From JANOYY01 sp043720395 (GTDB taxonomy: Bacteria > Actinomycetota > Acidimicrobiia > Acidimicrobiales > JANYDT01), in the NCBI GenBank assembly GCA_043720395.1, contig JAYSSR010000040.1:51778-115777 (forward strand): a DNA stretch of 64,000 bases. Reading direction: 5' to 3'. Position numbers and translations under genes: made by a program. The notes beneath the pieces are model-generated. The model was not told the DNA's origin and did no database searches. It worked only from the letters and a program-made list of their open reading frames with translations. Of the stretch, positions 1 to 9,020 are shown piece after piece; positions within the stretch are counted from its first letter, which is position 1, and every line of letters begins with the position of its first letter.

Positions 1-3000
1 CCTGACCGGTGTCGAAGCGGTGATCATCGATGAGATCCACGCACTCGCCGGTACCAAGCGAGGGGCGCACATGGCGCTCTCGTTGGAACGCCTCGAGATG
101 CTGCTCGCGAAGGCGGGAAACCCGCCCCCGCAGCGCGTTGGCCTTTCCGCGACCCAGCGTCCGTTGGAGGAGGTCGCACGATTCCTCGGCGGGCAGGTCC
201 TCGACGCCTCGGTCGACCCGGCGAAGTGGCGCGCCCGACCCGTGGCGATCGTCGACACGGGCATTCGCAAGACGCTCGATCTTGAGATCATCGTGCCCGT
301 CGAGGACATGGCCGAGCTGGGCAAGCCGGTGCTCGGTGCCGACGGTGAGCCCGTCATGAACGGCGCGGCGAGCGGTGACCCGGAGGACCGCAAGTCGATC
401 TGGCCGTCAATCTACCCACGCCTTTTGGAATTGATACGCGCGCATACTTCCACGCTGGTGTTCGTGAACTCGCGGCGTCTTGCGGAACGTCTCGCCGCGA
501 AGCTCAACGAGCTGGCAGGCGAAGAGCTCGTGCGTGCGCACCACGGTTCGATTGCTCGTGAGCAGCGGGTCGACATCGAGGAGGCATTGAAGGCGGGACG
601 CCTGCCTGCACTTGTCGCCACCAGCAGCCTTGAGCTCGGCATCGACATGGGCGCGATCGATCTGGTCGTACAGGTGGAAGCGCCGTCGAGCGTCGCCAGT
701 GGGCTGCAACGCGTCGGACGCGCTGGCCACCAGGTGGGTGAGGCGTCGAAGGGTCGGATCTTCCCCAAGTTTCGGGGCGACCTGGTGAACGCGGCTGTGG
801 TGGCCCGGCGGATGGAGGAGGGTCTCGTGGAGGAGACCCGCGTGCCACGCAACCCGATCGACGTGCTGTGCCAGCAGATCGTTGCGCTCGTCGCGGCCGA
901 CGACGGCATCGCGACCGTCGACGACGTGACACTCATGGCACGCGGTGCGTACCCGTTCGTGGACATCACCGAAGACGTGATCACCGGCCTGCTCGATCTC
1001 CTCAGCGGCCGGTATCCGAGCGACGAGTTCGCCGAGCTGCGTCCTCGGGTCACGTGGGACCGGCTCACCGGGACGCTGCGCGCCAGGCCCGGTTCGCGCA
1101 TGCTGGCGGTCACGAGCGGCGGAACCATTCCCGACCGCGGGCTGTACACGGTTGTAACTCCCGAGGGCACGAAGGTCGGCGAGCTGGACGAGGAGATGGT
1201 CTTCGAGAGTCGGGTTGGCGAGACCTTCCTGCTCGGCGCGTCGACCTGGCGGATCGAGGACATCACGCCCGACCGTGTGGTGGTCACGCCCGCGCCGGGC
1301 ATTCCCGGGAAGATGCCGTTCTGGCACGGTGACAAGCTCGGCCGGCCGTTCGAGTTGGGCCGCGCGATCGGCGAGTTCGTCCGGTTGGCCGAGACCTTCG
1401 ATGACGCCACGATGAAGGATCGCTACTTCCTCGACGCGCTGGCTGCAAAAAATCTTCGCGCTTACATTGACGAGGAGCGCGAAGCCACGGGCAACGTGTT
1501 GCCGACGGATCGTCAGCTCGTGGTGCAGCGCTTCCGCGACGAGCTCGGCGACTGGCAGCTGTGCCTGCTCTCGCCCTTCGGCGCGCAGGTCCACGCGCCG
1601 TGGGCGATGGCAATAGAAGCGCGCATTCGAGATCGTCTCGGCATGGAGGCCCGCGCCATCTGGAGCGACGACGGGATCATCGTGCGGCTTCCCGAGGCCG
1701 ACGACGCGCCATCGATGGACTACGTGCTCCTCGACCCCGACGAACTCGATGATCTCCTCATGGCGGAGCTGCCGAACTCCGCGCTCTTCGCTAGCCGGTT
1801 CCGCGAGAACGCGGCACGGGCACTGCTACTGCCGAAGCGCAAACCCGGCTCGCGCACTCCCCTGTGGCGACAGCGTCAGCGAAGTGCCGACCTGCTGAAG
1901 GTGGCGAGTCGCTACGGCAGCTTCCCGATTCTGCTGGAGACGTACCGCGAGTGCCTACGCGACTCCTTCGACGTGCCCGCGCTCACGTCGCTGCTGCAGG
2001 ACATCAGGGCGCGCAAGATTCGCGTCGTGAGCCTCGACATGGCGAGCCCGTCACCGTTCGCGTCGACGCTCGCATTCGGGTACATCGCCAATTTCATGTA
2101 CGACGGCGACGCGCCCCTCGCCGAGCGTCGTGCGGCGGCGCTTGCGCTCGATCGGGACCTGCTGGCGTCGTTGCTCGGCACGGAGGAACTACGCGAACTT
2201 ATCGATCCGCGCGCGCTCGCCGCCGTCGAGTCTGAGCTGCAGTGTCTCGATCCTCGCCGACACGCGCGCACGACCGATCACGTGCATGACCTGCTGCGTC
2301 GGATCGGTGATCTCTCGGCGGACGAACTCGCACTGCGATGCGAGGGTGGTGCTTCGTTCATGGACGCTGCCTGCGCAGCCTTGATCCGCGAGCGTCGTGT
2401 CGCTGTGGTGCGGGTGGCTGGACAGGACCGCTACATCGCGGCAGAGGATGCTGGTCGCTACGGCGAGGCAATCGGCGCGCATGTGCCGCCGGGACTTCCA
2501 GCCGCATTCCTGAGCTGGACCGGTGGCGACCCTGCCGATCCGGCCGACGTCGAAGGCGCGCTCGGATCGCTGATCGGACGCTATGCACGCACGCACGGGC
2601 CGTTCACAACGTCCGATATTGCCGAGCGTTTTGCGGTAGCGATCGCCGTCGCCGAGCAGTGCCTCGTTCGGCGCGGCGACGGCGGCACGTTGCTGAGCGG
2701 CGAGTTCCGCCCCGACGGAGCGTCGCAGGAGTGGTGCGACGCCGATGTGCTGCGTCAGCTCAGGCAGCGCTCGTTGGCCGTGCTGCGCAAGGAGATCGAG
2801 CCGACCACGGTCGACGCGCTCGCCCGGTTCCTGCCTGACTGGCACGGCGTCGGAGCGGCTGCTGTTGGCAGCGGTGTCGATCGTCTGTACGAGGTCATCG
2901 GCCAGCTGCAGGGTGTTGCGCTACCGGCGAGCACACTGGAGCGCGACATCTTCCCGGCGCGTCTTCCGCGGTACTCGCCGCGTCTGCTCGACGAGTTGAT

Positions 3001-4102
3001 GATGGCGGGCGAGGTCGTGTGGGTCGGCGTGAGTCCGCTCGGCAACGACGATGGACGGCTCGCGTTCTACCTCCGGGATCGGGCCCACCTCCTCGTGAAT
3101 CCACCTGCCGGTTCGCAGCCCGACGGGGTCGAGCATTCGCGTCTTCGCGAGGTTCTCGGTGCCCGTGGTGCGTGCTTCTTCCGCGAGCTCCAAGGCACCG
3201 ATGACTTCGCGACGGTGGAGAGTCTGTGGGATCTGGTCTGGTCGGGTGAGGTCACGAACGACTCGTTCAACGCCGTTCGGGCGATGCTCGGGGGTCGCAA
3301 GGGCGCACGGGCCGGGGTGGCCGCAACCTCGGCGACGCGGCGAGCGGGGCGTCCGCGACTCGCCAGCCTCATGGCGCTCGGCCCACCGAAGGCACAGGGA
3401 CGCTGGTCGTTGGTCGCTCGGGAGATCGGTGCTACTGCGGTGTTGGCCGACGACGGTGCGCCCGAGTCAAAACGGGCGCGCCTCGCATCCGAGCGCGCGA
3501 TTTCGACGGAGCGGACGCACGCCCGCGCGGTCAGCCTGCTGGAGCGTCACGGTGTCCTGACTCGCGAGGCGATCCGCGGCGAGGGGATCAGCGGCGGGTT
3601 CGCGGCGATGTACCCGGTACTGAAGACGTTGGAGGAGAGCGGGCGTGTGCGGCGCGGCTATTTCGTTGCGGGACTCGGCGGCGCGCAATTCGCCGTGCCA
3701 GGTGCAGTCGACCGGTTGCGTGCTTTTCGGGAGCTTCCGAATGAACCGCAGGTGATTGCTCTGGCGGCGGTCGATCCGGCGAATGCGTATGGGTGGTCGC
3801 TGCCTTGGCCGGTGAAGGGTCCGCAGAGGGCGGCCGGTGCCTACGTGCTGCTGGTCGACGGCTTGCCTTCGTTGTACCTGGAGAAGGGCGGCCGCGGCGC
3901 CGTCGCGCTCCGAGCGTTCGACGGCAGCTGGGAGCGCGCAACGATACGCGCGCTTACGGACATGATCGGCACGGAGGAATCGGCGGGACGCCCGGTTCGG
4001 TTCCGGCGACTCGTGCTGGAGAGCGTCCCCGACGAGTTGGTGCCGCTGCTGAAGGAGCACGGCTTCGTGCCGACGCCGAAGGGCCTCGCCAAATACGCGT
4101 GA
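1..4102 (+). CDS. lhr: Lhr-family ATP-dependent helicase, 5' end missing
   Basis: Superfamily 2 helicase of the Lhr (large helicase-related) family, linked in other bacteria to DNA repair. The frame is open at the left edge, so the Walker A part lies outside the window. Seen in order: the DEIH Walker B box right after the window start, the SATQRP motif III, the helicase C domain with VFVNSRR and HHGSIAREQR, and motif VI QRVGRAGH. About 1000 further residues follow, as expected for the winged-helix and Lhr-core part. Roughly 1365 residues are visible; full-length Lhr proteins have about 1500, so some 150 N-terminal residues are missing. It converges on surE, with 64 bp between the stops. Confidence 0.93.
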   Translation, partial: LTGVEAVIIDEIHALAGTKRGAHMALSLERLEMLLAKAGNPPPQRVGLSATQRPLEEVARFLGGQVLDASVDPAKWRARPVAIVDTGIRKTLDLEIIVPVEDMAELGKPVLGADGEPVMNGAASGDPEDRKSIWPSIYPRLLELIRAHTSTLVFVNSRRLAERLAAKLNELAGEELVRAHHGSIAREQRVDIEEALKAGRLPALVATSSLELGIDMGAIDLVVQVEAPSSVASGLQRVGRAGHQVGEASKGRIFPKFRGDLVNAAVVARRMEEGLVEETRVPRNPIDVLCQQIVALVAADDGIATVDDVTLMARGAYPFVDITEDVITGLLDLLSGRYPSDEFAELRPRVTWDRLTGTLRARPGSRMLAVTSGGTIPDRGLYTVVTPEGTKVGELDEEMVFESRVGETFLLGASTWRIEDITPDRVVVTPAPGIPGKMPFWHGDKLGRPFELGRAIGEFVRLAETFDDATMKDRYFLDALAAKNLRAYIDEEREATGNVLPTDRQLVVQRFRDELGDWQLCLLSPFGAQVHAPWAMAIEARIRDRLGMEARAIWSDDGIIVRLPEADDAPSMDYVLLDPDELDDLLMAELPNSALFASRFRENAARALLLPKRKPGSRTPLWRQRQRSADLLKVASRYGSFPILLETYRECLRDSFDVPALTSLLQDIRARKIRVVSLDMASPSPFASTLAFGYIANFMYDGDAPLAERRAAALALDRDLLASLLGTEELRELIDPRALAAVESELQCLDPRRHARTTDHVHDLLRRIGDLSADELALRCEGGASFMDAACAALIRERRVAVVRVAGQDRYIAAEDAGRYGEAIGAHVPPGLPAAFLSWTGGDPADPADVEGALGSLIGRYARTHGPFTTSDIAERFAVAIAVAEQCLVRRGDGGTLLSGEFRPDGASQEWCDADVLRQLRQRSLAVLRKEIEPTTVDALARFLPDWHGVGAAAVGSGVDRLYEVIGQLQGVALPASTLERDIFPARLPRYSPRLLDELMMAGEVVWVGVSPLGNDDGRLAFYLRDRAHLLVNPPAGSQPDGVEHSRLREVLGARGACFFRELQGTDDFATVESLWDLVWSGEVTNDSFNAVRAMLGGRKGARAGVAATSATRRAGRPRLASLMALGPPKAQGRWSLVAREIGATAVLADDGAPESKRARLASERAISTERTHARAVSLLERHGVLTREAIRGEGISGGFAAMYPVLKTLEESGRVRRGYFVAGLGGAQFAVPGAVDRLRAFRELPNEPQVIALAAVDPANAYGWSLPWPVKGPQRAAGAYVLLVDGLPSLYLEKGGRGAVALRAFDGSWERATIRALTDMIGTEESAGRPVRFRRLVLESVPDELVPLLKEHGFVPTPKGLAKYA

Positions 4103-4166
4103 GGCGTCCGGGCTCGTAGTGCGTTGAGCGCAACACAGCGCACAGTGAAACCGTGCGTGTCGGTCC

Positions 4167-5000
4167 TCAGCCTGCGGGAGTGAGCGTCTCGATGGCCGCT
4201 CGCACGCCGGCGTCGTCGTAGCCCACGGCGGGGTCGTGGCGGAACCTGGTCAGCCAGGAGAGCGCGACGTACCCGGCCTCGACGGAGCCACCGTCCTCCT
4301 CGGGTGGCAGCTCGACCCGTTCTCCGTACTCCATCCGTACGAAGAAGGACCCGTCGTGTCCGGGCCTGGGCTCAAGCGCCGCAGAACGCATGGACCGCGG
4401 CACGGTCATGCCGACCTCGGCGTAACGCCACCCCTTCAGCTCGGCGACCGGCAGGTTCGGCACGTTGACGTTCAGGCACACGGCCTTTTCCGGCAGGGCG
4501 GCGGCGAACGCACCGACGATCCGTTCCGCGACGGATCCGGCCGACTCCCACAGCTGGCCCGCAAGGACGTCGTCCCAGCCCTGACCTTCGATCCCATAGC
4601 CGGTGACCTCCTGGCTGAACGCGATGCCGGAGATGTTGCCGTTGCGGGCAGTCAGCGCGGCACCGACCGTGCCCGAGTGGTACACCGCCCGTCCGACGTT
4701 TGCCCCTGGATTGATGCCAGCCACCACCAGGTCCGGGAGCGTTCCGAACACGCCCATCCGAGCGAACATCACACACAGCGCCGGAGGTCCGCTGACTGTG
4801 TACGCCTCGGACGCGCCGTCCATCGTTGTGCGCCGAACTTCGGGCTTGATGAGGTGCAGCGCGCCGACCGACGCTCCCGCTCCGGAGTATTCGCTGTCGG
4901 GAGCGACCACGATCACCTCACCGTGGGCGCTTACCGCCTGGGTGAGCACCTGCAATCCTCGGGAGTCGATGCCGTCGTCGTTGGTCACCAGAATGCGCAT
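4167..5000 (-). CDS. surE: 5'/3'-nucleotidase SurE
   Basis: Metal-dependent nucleoside monophosphate phosphatase of the SurE family (survival protein E), cytoplasmic. The N-terminus carries the metal-binding Asp-Asp pair in VTNDDGIDSRGL. PDSEYSGAG and the INPGANVGRAVYHSGTV active-site loop follow, then SGIAFSQ and LNVNVPN. Length is 277 residues, normal for the family. I chose the ATG at 5000, which puts the beta-strand at residue 1 (MRILVTNDDG). A GTG two codons upstream (5006) is possible. It lies downstream of the HAD gene on the same strand but is separated from it by a strong hairpin, so it probably has its own promoter. Confidence 0.93.
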   Translation of the reverse strand: MRILVTNDDGIDSRGLQVLTQAVSAHGEVIVVAPDSEYSGAGASVGALHLIKPEVRRTTMDGASEAYTVSGPPALCVMFARMGVFGTLPDLVVAGINPGANVGRAVYHSGTVGAALTARNGNISGIAFSQEVTGYGIEGQGWDDVLAGQLWESAGSVAERIVGAFAAALPEKAVCLNVNVPNLPVAELKGWRYAEVGMTVPRSMRSAALEPRPGHDGSFFVRMEYGERVELPPEEDGGSVEAGYVALSWLTRFRHDPAVGYDDAGVRAAIETLTPAG

Positions 5001-5035
5001 GGTCACGACCGTACCGCCGACTCACCGTGGACAGA

Positions 5036-5097
5036 AACCACCCGATCGAACCACCCGAAAGGCGAATCGGGCGATTGGGTGGTTCGATCGGGTGGTT
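5036..5097 (-). terminator. perfect 21-bp inverted repeat, probable terminator of the HAD gene
   Basis: Two perfectly complementary 21-nt arms (5036-5056 and 5077-5097) enclose a 20-nt loop. The stem begins 2 bp after the HAD stop codon and ends about 35 bp before the surE start. On the minus strand the 3' arm is followed only by a short T stretch (GGTTTCTG), so this is not a textbook U-tract terminator. Each arm contains an internal near-repeat (AACCACCCGATCG then AACCACCC). Termination is inferred from position; a dispersed repeat is the alternative. Confidence 0.6.
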
Positions 5098-5099
5098 CT

Positions 5100-5897
5100 T
5101 CAGTGCGTGGCGATTGCGAGGTCGAGCGCTTCCGCGACGCCGTCCTCCTCGACGCCCGCGACCTGGATCCGCGACACGGCGATCGCGTCGGGGTGGGCGT
5201 TGCCCATAGCCACAGGCAGTCCGACCACCGAGAGGGCGGACACATCGTTCTGGCCGTCGCCGACCATCATCACCTCGTCGGCCGTGAGGCCGAGAAGCGC
5301 AGTCAATGCCAGTATCGACGAGGCCTTCGAAACCGTGTCAGCGGTGATCGAAACAAAGTGGAGTCCGGGCATGAGCGGCGACGTCGCGGCGGACGCTGTG
5401 CATCCCAGTGGTGCTGCGGCCACGGCTGCCCCGACGTCGCTAACGCCGACGATGAACTGTGTCCGCACCGCCTCGCCGCGCAGCGTCGATAGGGCACGCC
5501 GCTCGAACGCAACACCGAGCAACACAGCGTGATCGACCGCCGCCGGGGTTGCGTCGTCGACGGCGTAATCGAAGTCGGAGTAAACCTCCATGGTCCACCC
5601 CCGCTCGGCGGCGGAAGTGGCACATGCGGCGATAGCGCCGTCGGGCAGCGTCGTAGAACGGGTCCGCCGGTCGGCCGTATGCACGATCGACGCGCCGGTC
5701 TGGAACAGGTGCCAGCCTTCGTGGTCGAGCCGGGTCGCCCACGACCACGCCCCACCGATCGCAATGCGAGCCGTACACAACGCGAGGTGGATGCCAGCTG
5801 CCCGAGCCCGGTCGGCCGCCGCCCAGACGCCCTCGGTCGGCTGACCCGATGCTCCGATTAGCGTCCCGTCGACGTCGAGGCACACAAGGCGGATCAT
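5100..5897 (-). CDS. HAD superfamily hydrolase, Cof/IIB type
   Basis: Haloacid dehalogenase-like phosphatase of the Cof-type group, which dephosphorylates small phosphometabolites; substrate unknown. It opens with the nucleophile motif LVCLDVDGTLIG (first Asp is the nucleophile, second the acid/base). It closes with the motif IV region MMVGDGQNDVSALSVVG, typical of IIB members. Length 265 residues. The ATG at 5897 overlaps the stop of the upstream amidase gene as ATGA, which supports both this start and translational coupling. A longer frame upstream would overlap the amidase and lacks family similarity. Confidence 0.88.
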   Translation of the reverse strand: MIRLVCLDVDGTLIGASGQPTEGVWAAADRARAAGIHLALCTARIAIGGAWSWATRLDHEGWHLFQTGASIVHTADRRTRSTTLPDGAIAACATSAAERGWTMEVYSDFDYAVDDATPAAVDHAVLLGVAFERRALSTLRGEAVRTQFIVGVSDVGAAVAAAPLGCTASAATSPLMPGLHFVSITADTVSKASSILALTALLGLTADEVMMVGDGQNDVSALSVVGLPVAMGNAHPDAIAVSRIQVAGVEEDGVAEALDLAIATH

Positions 5898-6769
5898 CCG
5901 ACGGACCCGTCGAGGCTCATCAGCGGCCGGTAGAGGTCCGGGCGTCGATCGCGGAATAGCCCCCATGACGCGCGTTGTTGTCGGAGCAGCGTCCGGTCGA
6001 AGGTTGCGGTGATGATCGCCTCATCGGCTCGCTCGGCGTCGGCGACGATCGCTCCCGTGGAGTCGGCAATGAACGACGTGCCGTAGAACCGAATCGACGT
6101 TGACGAGCCGACCTCCCGACCAGTGCGGTTGGCCGCGATGACCGGGGCAAGGTTGGCCCCCGCGTGGCCGCACATCACCCGACGCCAATGCCCGCTCGAG
6201 TCCCAGGTGGGGTCCGGCGGCTCGGAACCGATCGCTGTGGGGTACAGCAGCATTTCCGCGCCCAGCAGCGACATCGCCCGTGCGCACTCAGGGAACCACT
6301 GGTCCCAGCAGATGCCCACACCGATCGTGCCGAACCGAGTGGCCCAGACGCGGAACCCCGTGTCGCCCGGTGAGAAGTAGTACTTCTCGGTGTAGCCAGG
6401 TCCGTCGGGTATGTGGCTCTTGCGGTATCGGCCGAGGACGCTTCCGTCGGCGTCGGCTACGACAACGGTGTTGAACCTCGCCTGTCCCGCTAACTCGTAC
6501 ACCGAGATCGGCAGCACGACGCCGAGTTCGCCCGCGAGGGCGGCGAACCGGGCGACCGTTGGACTCGTGTCAATCGGTTCGGCGAACAGGAGCTGCTCGG
6601 GGAGCTGGTCCTTGCAGAAGTACGGACGCTCGAACAGCTCAGGCAGGAGCACAATGTGTGCGCCCTGTGACGCAGCGGCGCGCACCAGGCGCTCCGCCGT
6701 ATCGACGTTCGCTCCCACCTCGCGCCCCATCCGCATCTGCACCGCGGCGACCGTCACGAGCTCAGACAT
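5894..6769 (-). CDS. aguB: carbon-nitrogen hydrolase, N-carbamoylputrescine amidase-like
   Basis: Nitrilase-superfamily amidohydrolase. The Glu-Lys-Cys catalytic triad is visible: Glu in LLPELFERPYFC, Lys in RYRKSHIPDGPGYTEKYYF, Cys in GVGICWDQWFPE. The IPDGPGY-EKYYF-PGDTGF and ICWDQWFPE signatures are those of N-carbamoylputrescine amidase, which makes putrescine from agmatine-derived carbamoylputrescine. Length is 291 residues, the usual size. I use the ATG at 6769 (MSELVTVAAVQM), where family similarity starts. No agmatine deiminase partner is in the window, so the polyamine role rests on sequence alone. Confidence 0.85.
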   Translation of the reverse strand: MSELVTVAAVQMRMGREVGANVDTAERLVRAAASQGAHIVLLPELFERPYFCKDQLPEQLLFAEPIDTSPTVARFAALAGELGVVLPISVYELAGQARFNTVVVADADGSVLGRYRKSHIPDGPGYTEKYYFSPGDTGFRVWATRFGTIGVGICWDQWFPECARAMSLLGAEMLLYPTAIGSEPPDPTWDSSGHWRRVMCGHAGANLAPVIAANRTGREVGSSTSIRFYGTSFIADSTGAIVADAERADEAIITATFDRTLLRQQRASWGLFRDRRPDLYRPLMSLDGSVG

Positions 6770-6849
6770 GGGCAAGCAGCGTACGCGGCCACGCGCCTTC
6801 GTGGGCCGGTCCTGGCCGTCACGTGTTGTCGGGATCGAGGCTGGACCCT

Positions 6850-6923
6850 TCGCGGTACGTTCGGTCGGTCGCGGTACGTTCTGCGTACTCGCAACGTACC
6901 GCGAGCGCGTCAACGTACCGCGA
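6850..6923. repeat. four-copy 12-bp dyad between divergent genes
   Basis: The 12-mer TCGCGGTACGTT occurs at 6850-6861 and 6869-6880. Its exact reverse complement occurs at 6893-6904 and 6912-6923. Copies on each side are offset by 19 bp and the whole is symmetric about position 6886-6887. It lies between the divergent starts of aguB (6769) and nei (6990). It can fold as a long hairpin with one internal loop, or serve as a multi-site operator. No coding frame uses it. Confidence 0.8.
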
Positions 6924-6989
6924 AGCACCTGACGCGCCCGGCGTCAAGCGTGCAGTTGCGGCGGCGCACGCAGGGCAGACTCGTCGGCG

Positions 6990-7796
6990 ATGCCAGAGGG
7001 CGACACCATTCATCGCAGCGCCGCGAACTTGTCGGCATGGCTGGCAGGACGCGTCGTGACTGAGGCCTACTCGACGTTTCCCGGCATCGATCTGTCGCGG
7101 GTCGTTGGACGCCGACTCATCACCATTGTGGCTCAGGGCAAGCATCTCGTGATGACCTTTGCCGACGACACATCGGTCAAGCCAGCGCTCGCCCTCCACA
7201 CCCACATGCGGATGACGGGTTCCTGGCACGTGTACGAGCGTGATGCCCGTTGGCACAAGTCGAAGCGCCAGGCCCGTTTCGTCATCACGGCTGGCGACCG
7301 GGTGGCCGTGTGCTTCAACGTCCCCATTGCGACGCTGGACACCGAGCGCGCGGTCCTCGGCGATCGTTCCCTCACCGAGCTGGGCCCCGACGTGCTCGCG
7401 GAGACACTGGACCTGAGCGACGTCCCCCGTCGCATCGCCGCACGCCAACCCACCACCGTTGGCGAACTGCTGCTCGACCAGCGAGTCGTTGCTGGGATCG
7501 GCAACGTGTACCGATGCGAAGGACTGTTCCTCGCAGGACTGGACCCCTGGGCATCGCCGTCGTCGCTGTCCGATTCACTGCTCGTCGCGTTGGTCCGACG
7601 CTGCGCCGAGTTGATGCGCACGAACATGGCGCGGCCCTTCGCCCGCGACACGGGAGGTGGGGCGAGTCGCCCCTGGGTGTACGGGCGCACCGGACGTCCG
7701 TGTCGGCGATGCAGCACCACGGTGAAGAGTGCGCTCTTGGGTTCTCCAGTTCGACGGGTCTACTGGTGTCCGAACTGCCAACCAGCGCAGTCCTGA
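6990..7796 (+). CDS. nei: Nei/Fpg-family DNA glycosylase
   Basis: Bifunctional base-excision glycosylase/AP lyase for oxidised bases. It starts MPEGDTIHR, the endonuclease VIII (Nei) form with catalytic Pro2 and Glu3. The helix-two-turn-helix part is seen around VAGIGNVYRCEGLF. The C-terminal zinc finger has the pattern CxxC-x18-CxxC (CRRC ... CPNC). At 268 residues it is close to the mycobacterial Nei2 proteins. The ATG at 6990 fixes Pro2. It is divergent from aguB across the 12-bp dyad element; the zinc-finger gene follows after 4 bp. Confidence 0.93.
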   Translation: MPEGDTIHRSAANLSAWLAGRVVTEAYSTFPGIDLSRVVGRRLITIVAQGKHLVMTFADDTSVKPALALHTHMRMTGSWHVYERDARWHKSKRQARFVITAGDRVAVCFNVPIATLDTERAVLGDRSLTELGPDVLAETLDLSDVPRRIAARQPTTVGELLLDQRVVAGIGNVYRCEGLFLAGLDPWASPSSLSDSLLVALVRRCAELMRTNMARPFARDTGGGASRPWVYGRTGRPCRRCSTTVKSALLGSPVRRVYWCPNCQPAQS

Positions 7797-7800
7797 CCGA

Positions 7801-8136
7801 GTGGCCAGCGACTCGCCAGTAACGTCGTCGCCCGTGGATGACCAGTTCGACTTGACCGACGATGCAGGCAGGCCGCCGCCCGACCCGACGTTCACGATGC
7901 TCACCCTTGAGACGTTCGAGCGGGAGATCGCCGGTGTTGCACGAGCGATCGAGATGCTCGACAACGGCACCTACGGGTCCTGTGACCATTGCGGGACAAC
8001 GATCAACGCGGAACGTCTTCGTGCCGATCCCCTCCTCGTCCGCTGCGACGCCCACCCCGTGTTGGAGCGTCCGGAACTTTTTGTCGCCCCGCCCGTCCTT
8101 CACGATGTGCTCTCAGCGCAACAGATCGCACAGTGA
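7801..8136 (+). CDS. DksA/TraR-type zinc-finger protein
   Basis: Small protein with the DksA/TraR C4-type zinc finger, a family that can act on RNA polymerase. The C-terminal half reads TYGSCDHCGTTINAERL and then LLVRCDAHP. The usual CxxC-x17-CxxC therefore has His as the last ligand (CDAH). Helix EREIAGVARAIEMLDNG precedes the finger, as in the family. There is no long coiled coil with an acidic tip, so it is a short TraR-like member. I use the GTG at 7801, just after the nei stop; a GTG at 7834 is also possible. Confidence 0.75.
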   Translation: MASDSPVTSSPVDDQFDLTDDAGRPPPDPTFTMLTLETFEREIAGVARAIEMLDNGTYGSCDHCGTTINAERLRADPLLVRCDAHPVLERPELFVAPPVLHDVLSAQQIAQ

Positions 8137-8224
8137 ATTGGTTCGACAGGACTGTTTTGCCGTGGCGCGTCTCATGTCGAGCCTTCGAGCGGCTTGAGCG
8201 GCTGCGGATGCCTCGGCAGGGCGG

Positions 8225-8230
8225 TACGGT
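8225..8230 (+). promoter_or_regulatory. -10 element, probable leaderless start of the MoaD/ThiS gene
   Basis: TACGGT lies 7 nt before the ATG at 8238, the spacing expected if transcription begins at the start codon. There is no purine-rich ribosome binding site. No convincing -35 at 16-18 bp. Confidence 0.45.
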
Positions 8231-8237
8231 CGGGGTG

Positions 8238-8474
8238 ATGGCCACTCTTCTCTTGTTCGCCCAAGCACGCGAGGTGGCGGGTACCAAGCGCGCGACAGTC
8301 GAGGGCTCGACCGTCGGTGAGGTTCTCGCGGCAGCCGTCGCCACGTTCGGCACCGAGTTCGGCCGACTTCTCCCGCACTGCCGGGTGTGGCGCAACGGCG
8401 AACCAGCTGTCGACGCTGACCCGGTGACGGGCAACGACGAAGTAGCGGTGCTGCCTCCCGTTTCCGGCGGGTAG
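8238..8474 (+). CDS. MoaD/ThiS-family sulfur carrier protein
   Basis: Ubiquitin-like sulfur carrier of 78 residues. The beta-grasp start MATLLLFAQAREVAGT and the LPPVSGG end are those of MoaD. The C-terminal Gly-Gly is what becomes adenylated and thiocarboxylated. In molybdopterin synthase the partner would be MoaE, but no moaE or thiG is in this window, so MoaD versus another MoaD/ThiS-like carrier stays open. The ATG at 8238 sits 7 nt after a TACGGT hexamer; longer in-frame extensions upstream lack family similarity. Confidence 0.82.
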   Translation: MATLLLFAQAREVAGTKRATVEGSTVGEVLAAAVATFGTEFGRLLPHCRVWRNGEPAVDADPVTGNDEVAVLPPVSGG

Positions 8475-8486
8475 CCCGGTCAGGCC

Positions 8487-9020
8487 TCAGTCCGGGGCGT
8501 CTTCGTCGTCGCTTGCGCCCTCCCCGATCCCCTTCGCCATCAGGTACCCGCGGGCACGTTCGGTGCGGGGGTAGCGGTTGACCATCGTCCAGAACGCCCG
8601 TCCGTGGTCGGCATGGCGGAGGTGGCTCATCTCATGGACGAGCACGTAGTCGAGCACCCAGGTAGGCATGTCGGCGAGACGGTCCGAGATACGGATCGAA
8701 CCGTCGGCGGGTGTGCACGAACCCCACCTCGACTGTTGGTTCGTCACCCAGCGGACCGTGTTCGGCTTCGGCAGGTCGAACCGTCTGGCGAGGTCGGAGG
8801 ATCGGGCCACGAGATCGGTCTGGTCGGACGCCGCCTTGCGGGCGAAGCGTCCCTGCATCTCGGTGACCCATTTGGCCTCGTCGGCCTTGCCCATCCACGA
8901 CGGGATGCGCAGTTCCATGACGCCCTTGACCATCCGTGCCGACACGCCCCGTTTGCGCTTCGTGCTGCGGATGACCCGCACGGCCGTATGCCCGGTGGGC
9001 TCGTCGGACGGCGCTGTCAC
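8487..9020 (-). CDS. YgjP-like zinc metallopeptidase domain protein
   Basis: 177-residue protein of the YgjP/DUF45 (WLM-like) metallopeptidase group. The zinc motif is VLVHEMSHLRHADHGRAFW: HExxH plus the downstream His of the HADHGRAFW segment, a hallmark of this family. The SRWGSCTPADGSIRIS segment before it is also conserved in YgjP proteins. The substrate of these cytoplasmic peptidases is unknown. The GTG at 9020 overlaps the stop of the upstream mutase gene as GTGA, so the two are probably co-translated. The N-terminal 30 residues are basic. Confidence 0.83.
   Translation of the reverse strand: MTAPSDEPTGHTAVRVIRSTKRKRGVSARMVKGVMELRIPSWMGKADEAKWVTEMQGRFARKAASDQTDLVARSSDLARRFDLPKPNTVRWVTNQQSRWGSCTPADGSIRISDRLADMPTWVLDYVLVHEMSHLRHADHGRAFWTMVNRYPRTERARGYLMAKGIGEGASDDEDAPD

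Noticed and set aside
8301..8474. Calling the small sulfur carrier ThiS
   Set aside because: The LPPVSGG end and FAQAREVAG start fit MoaD better, but without a moaE or thiG neighbour I left the symbol blank.
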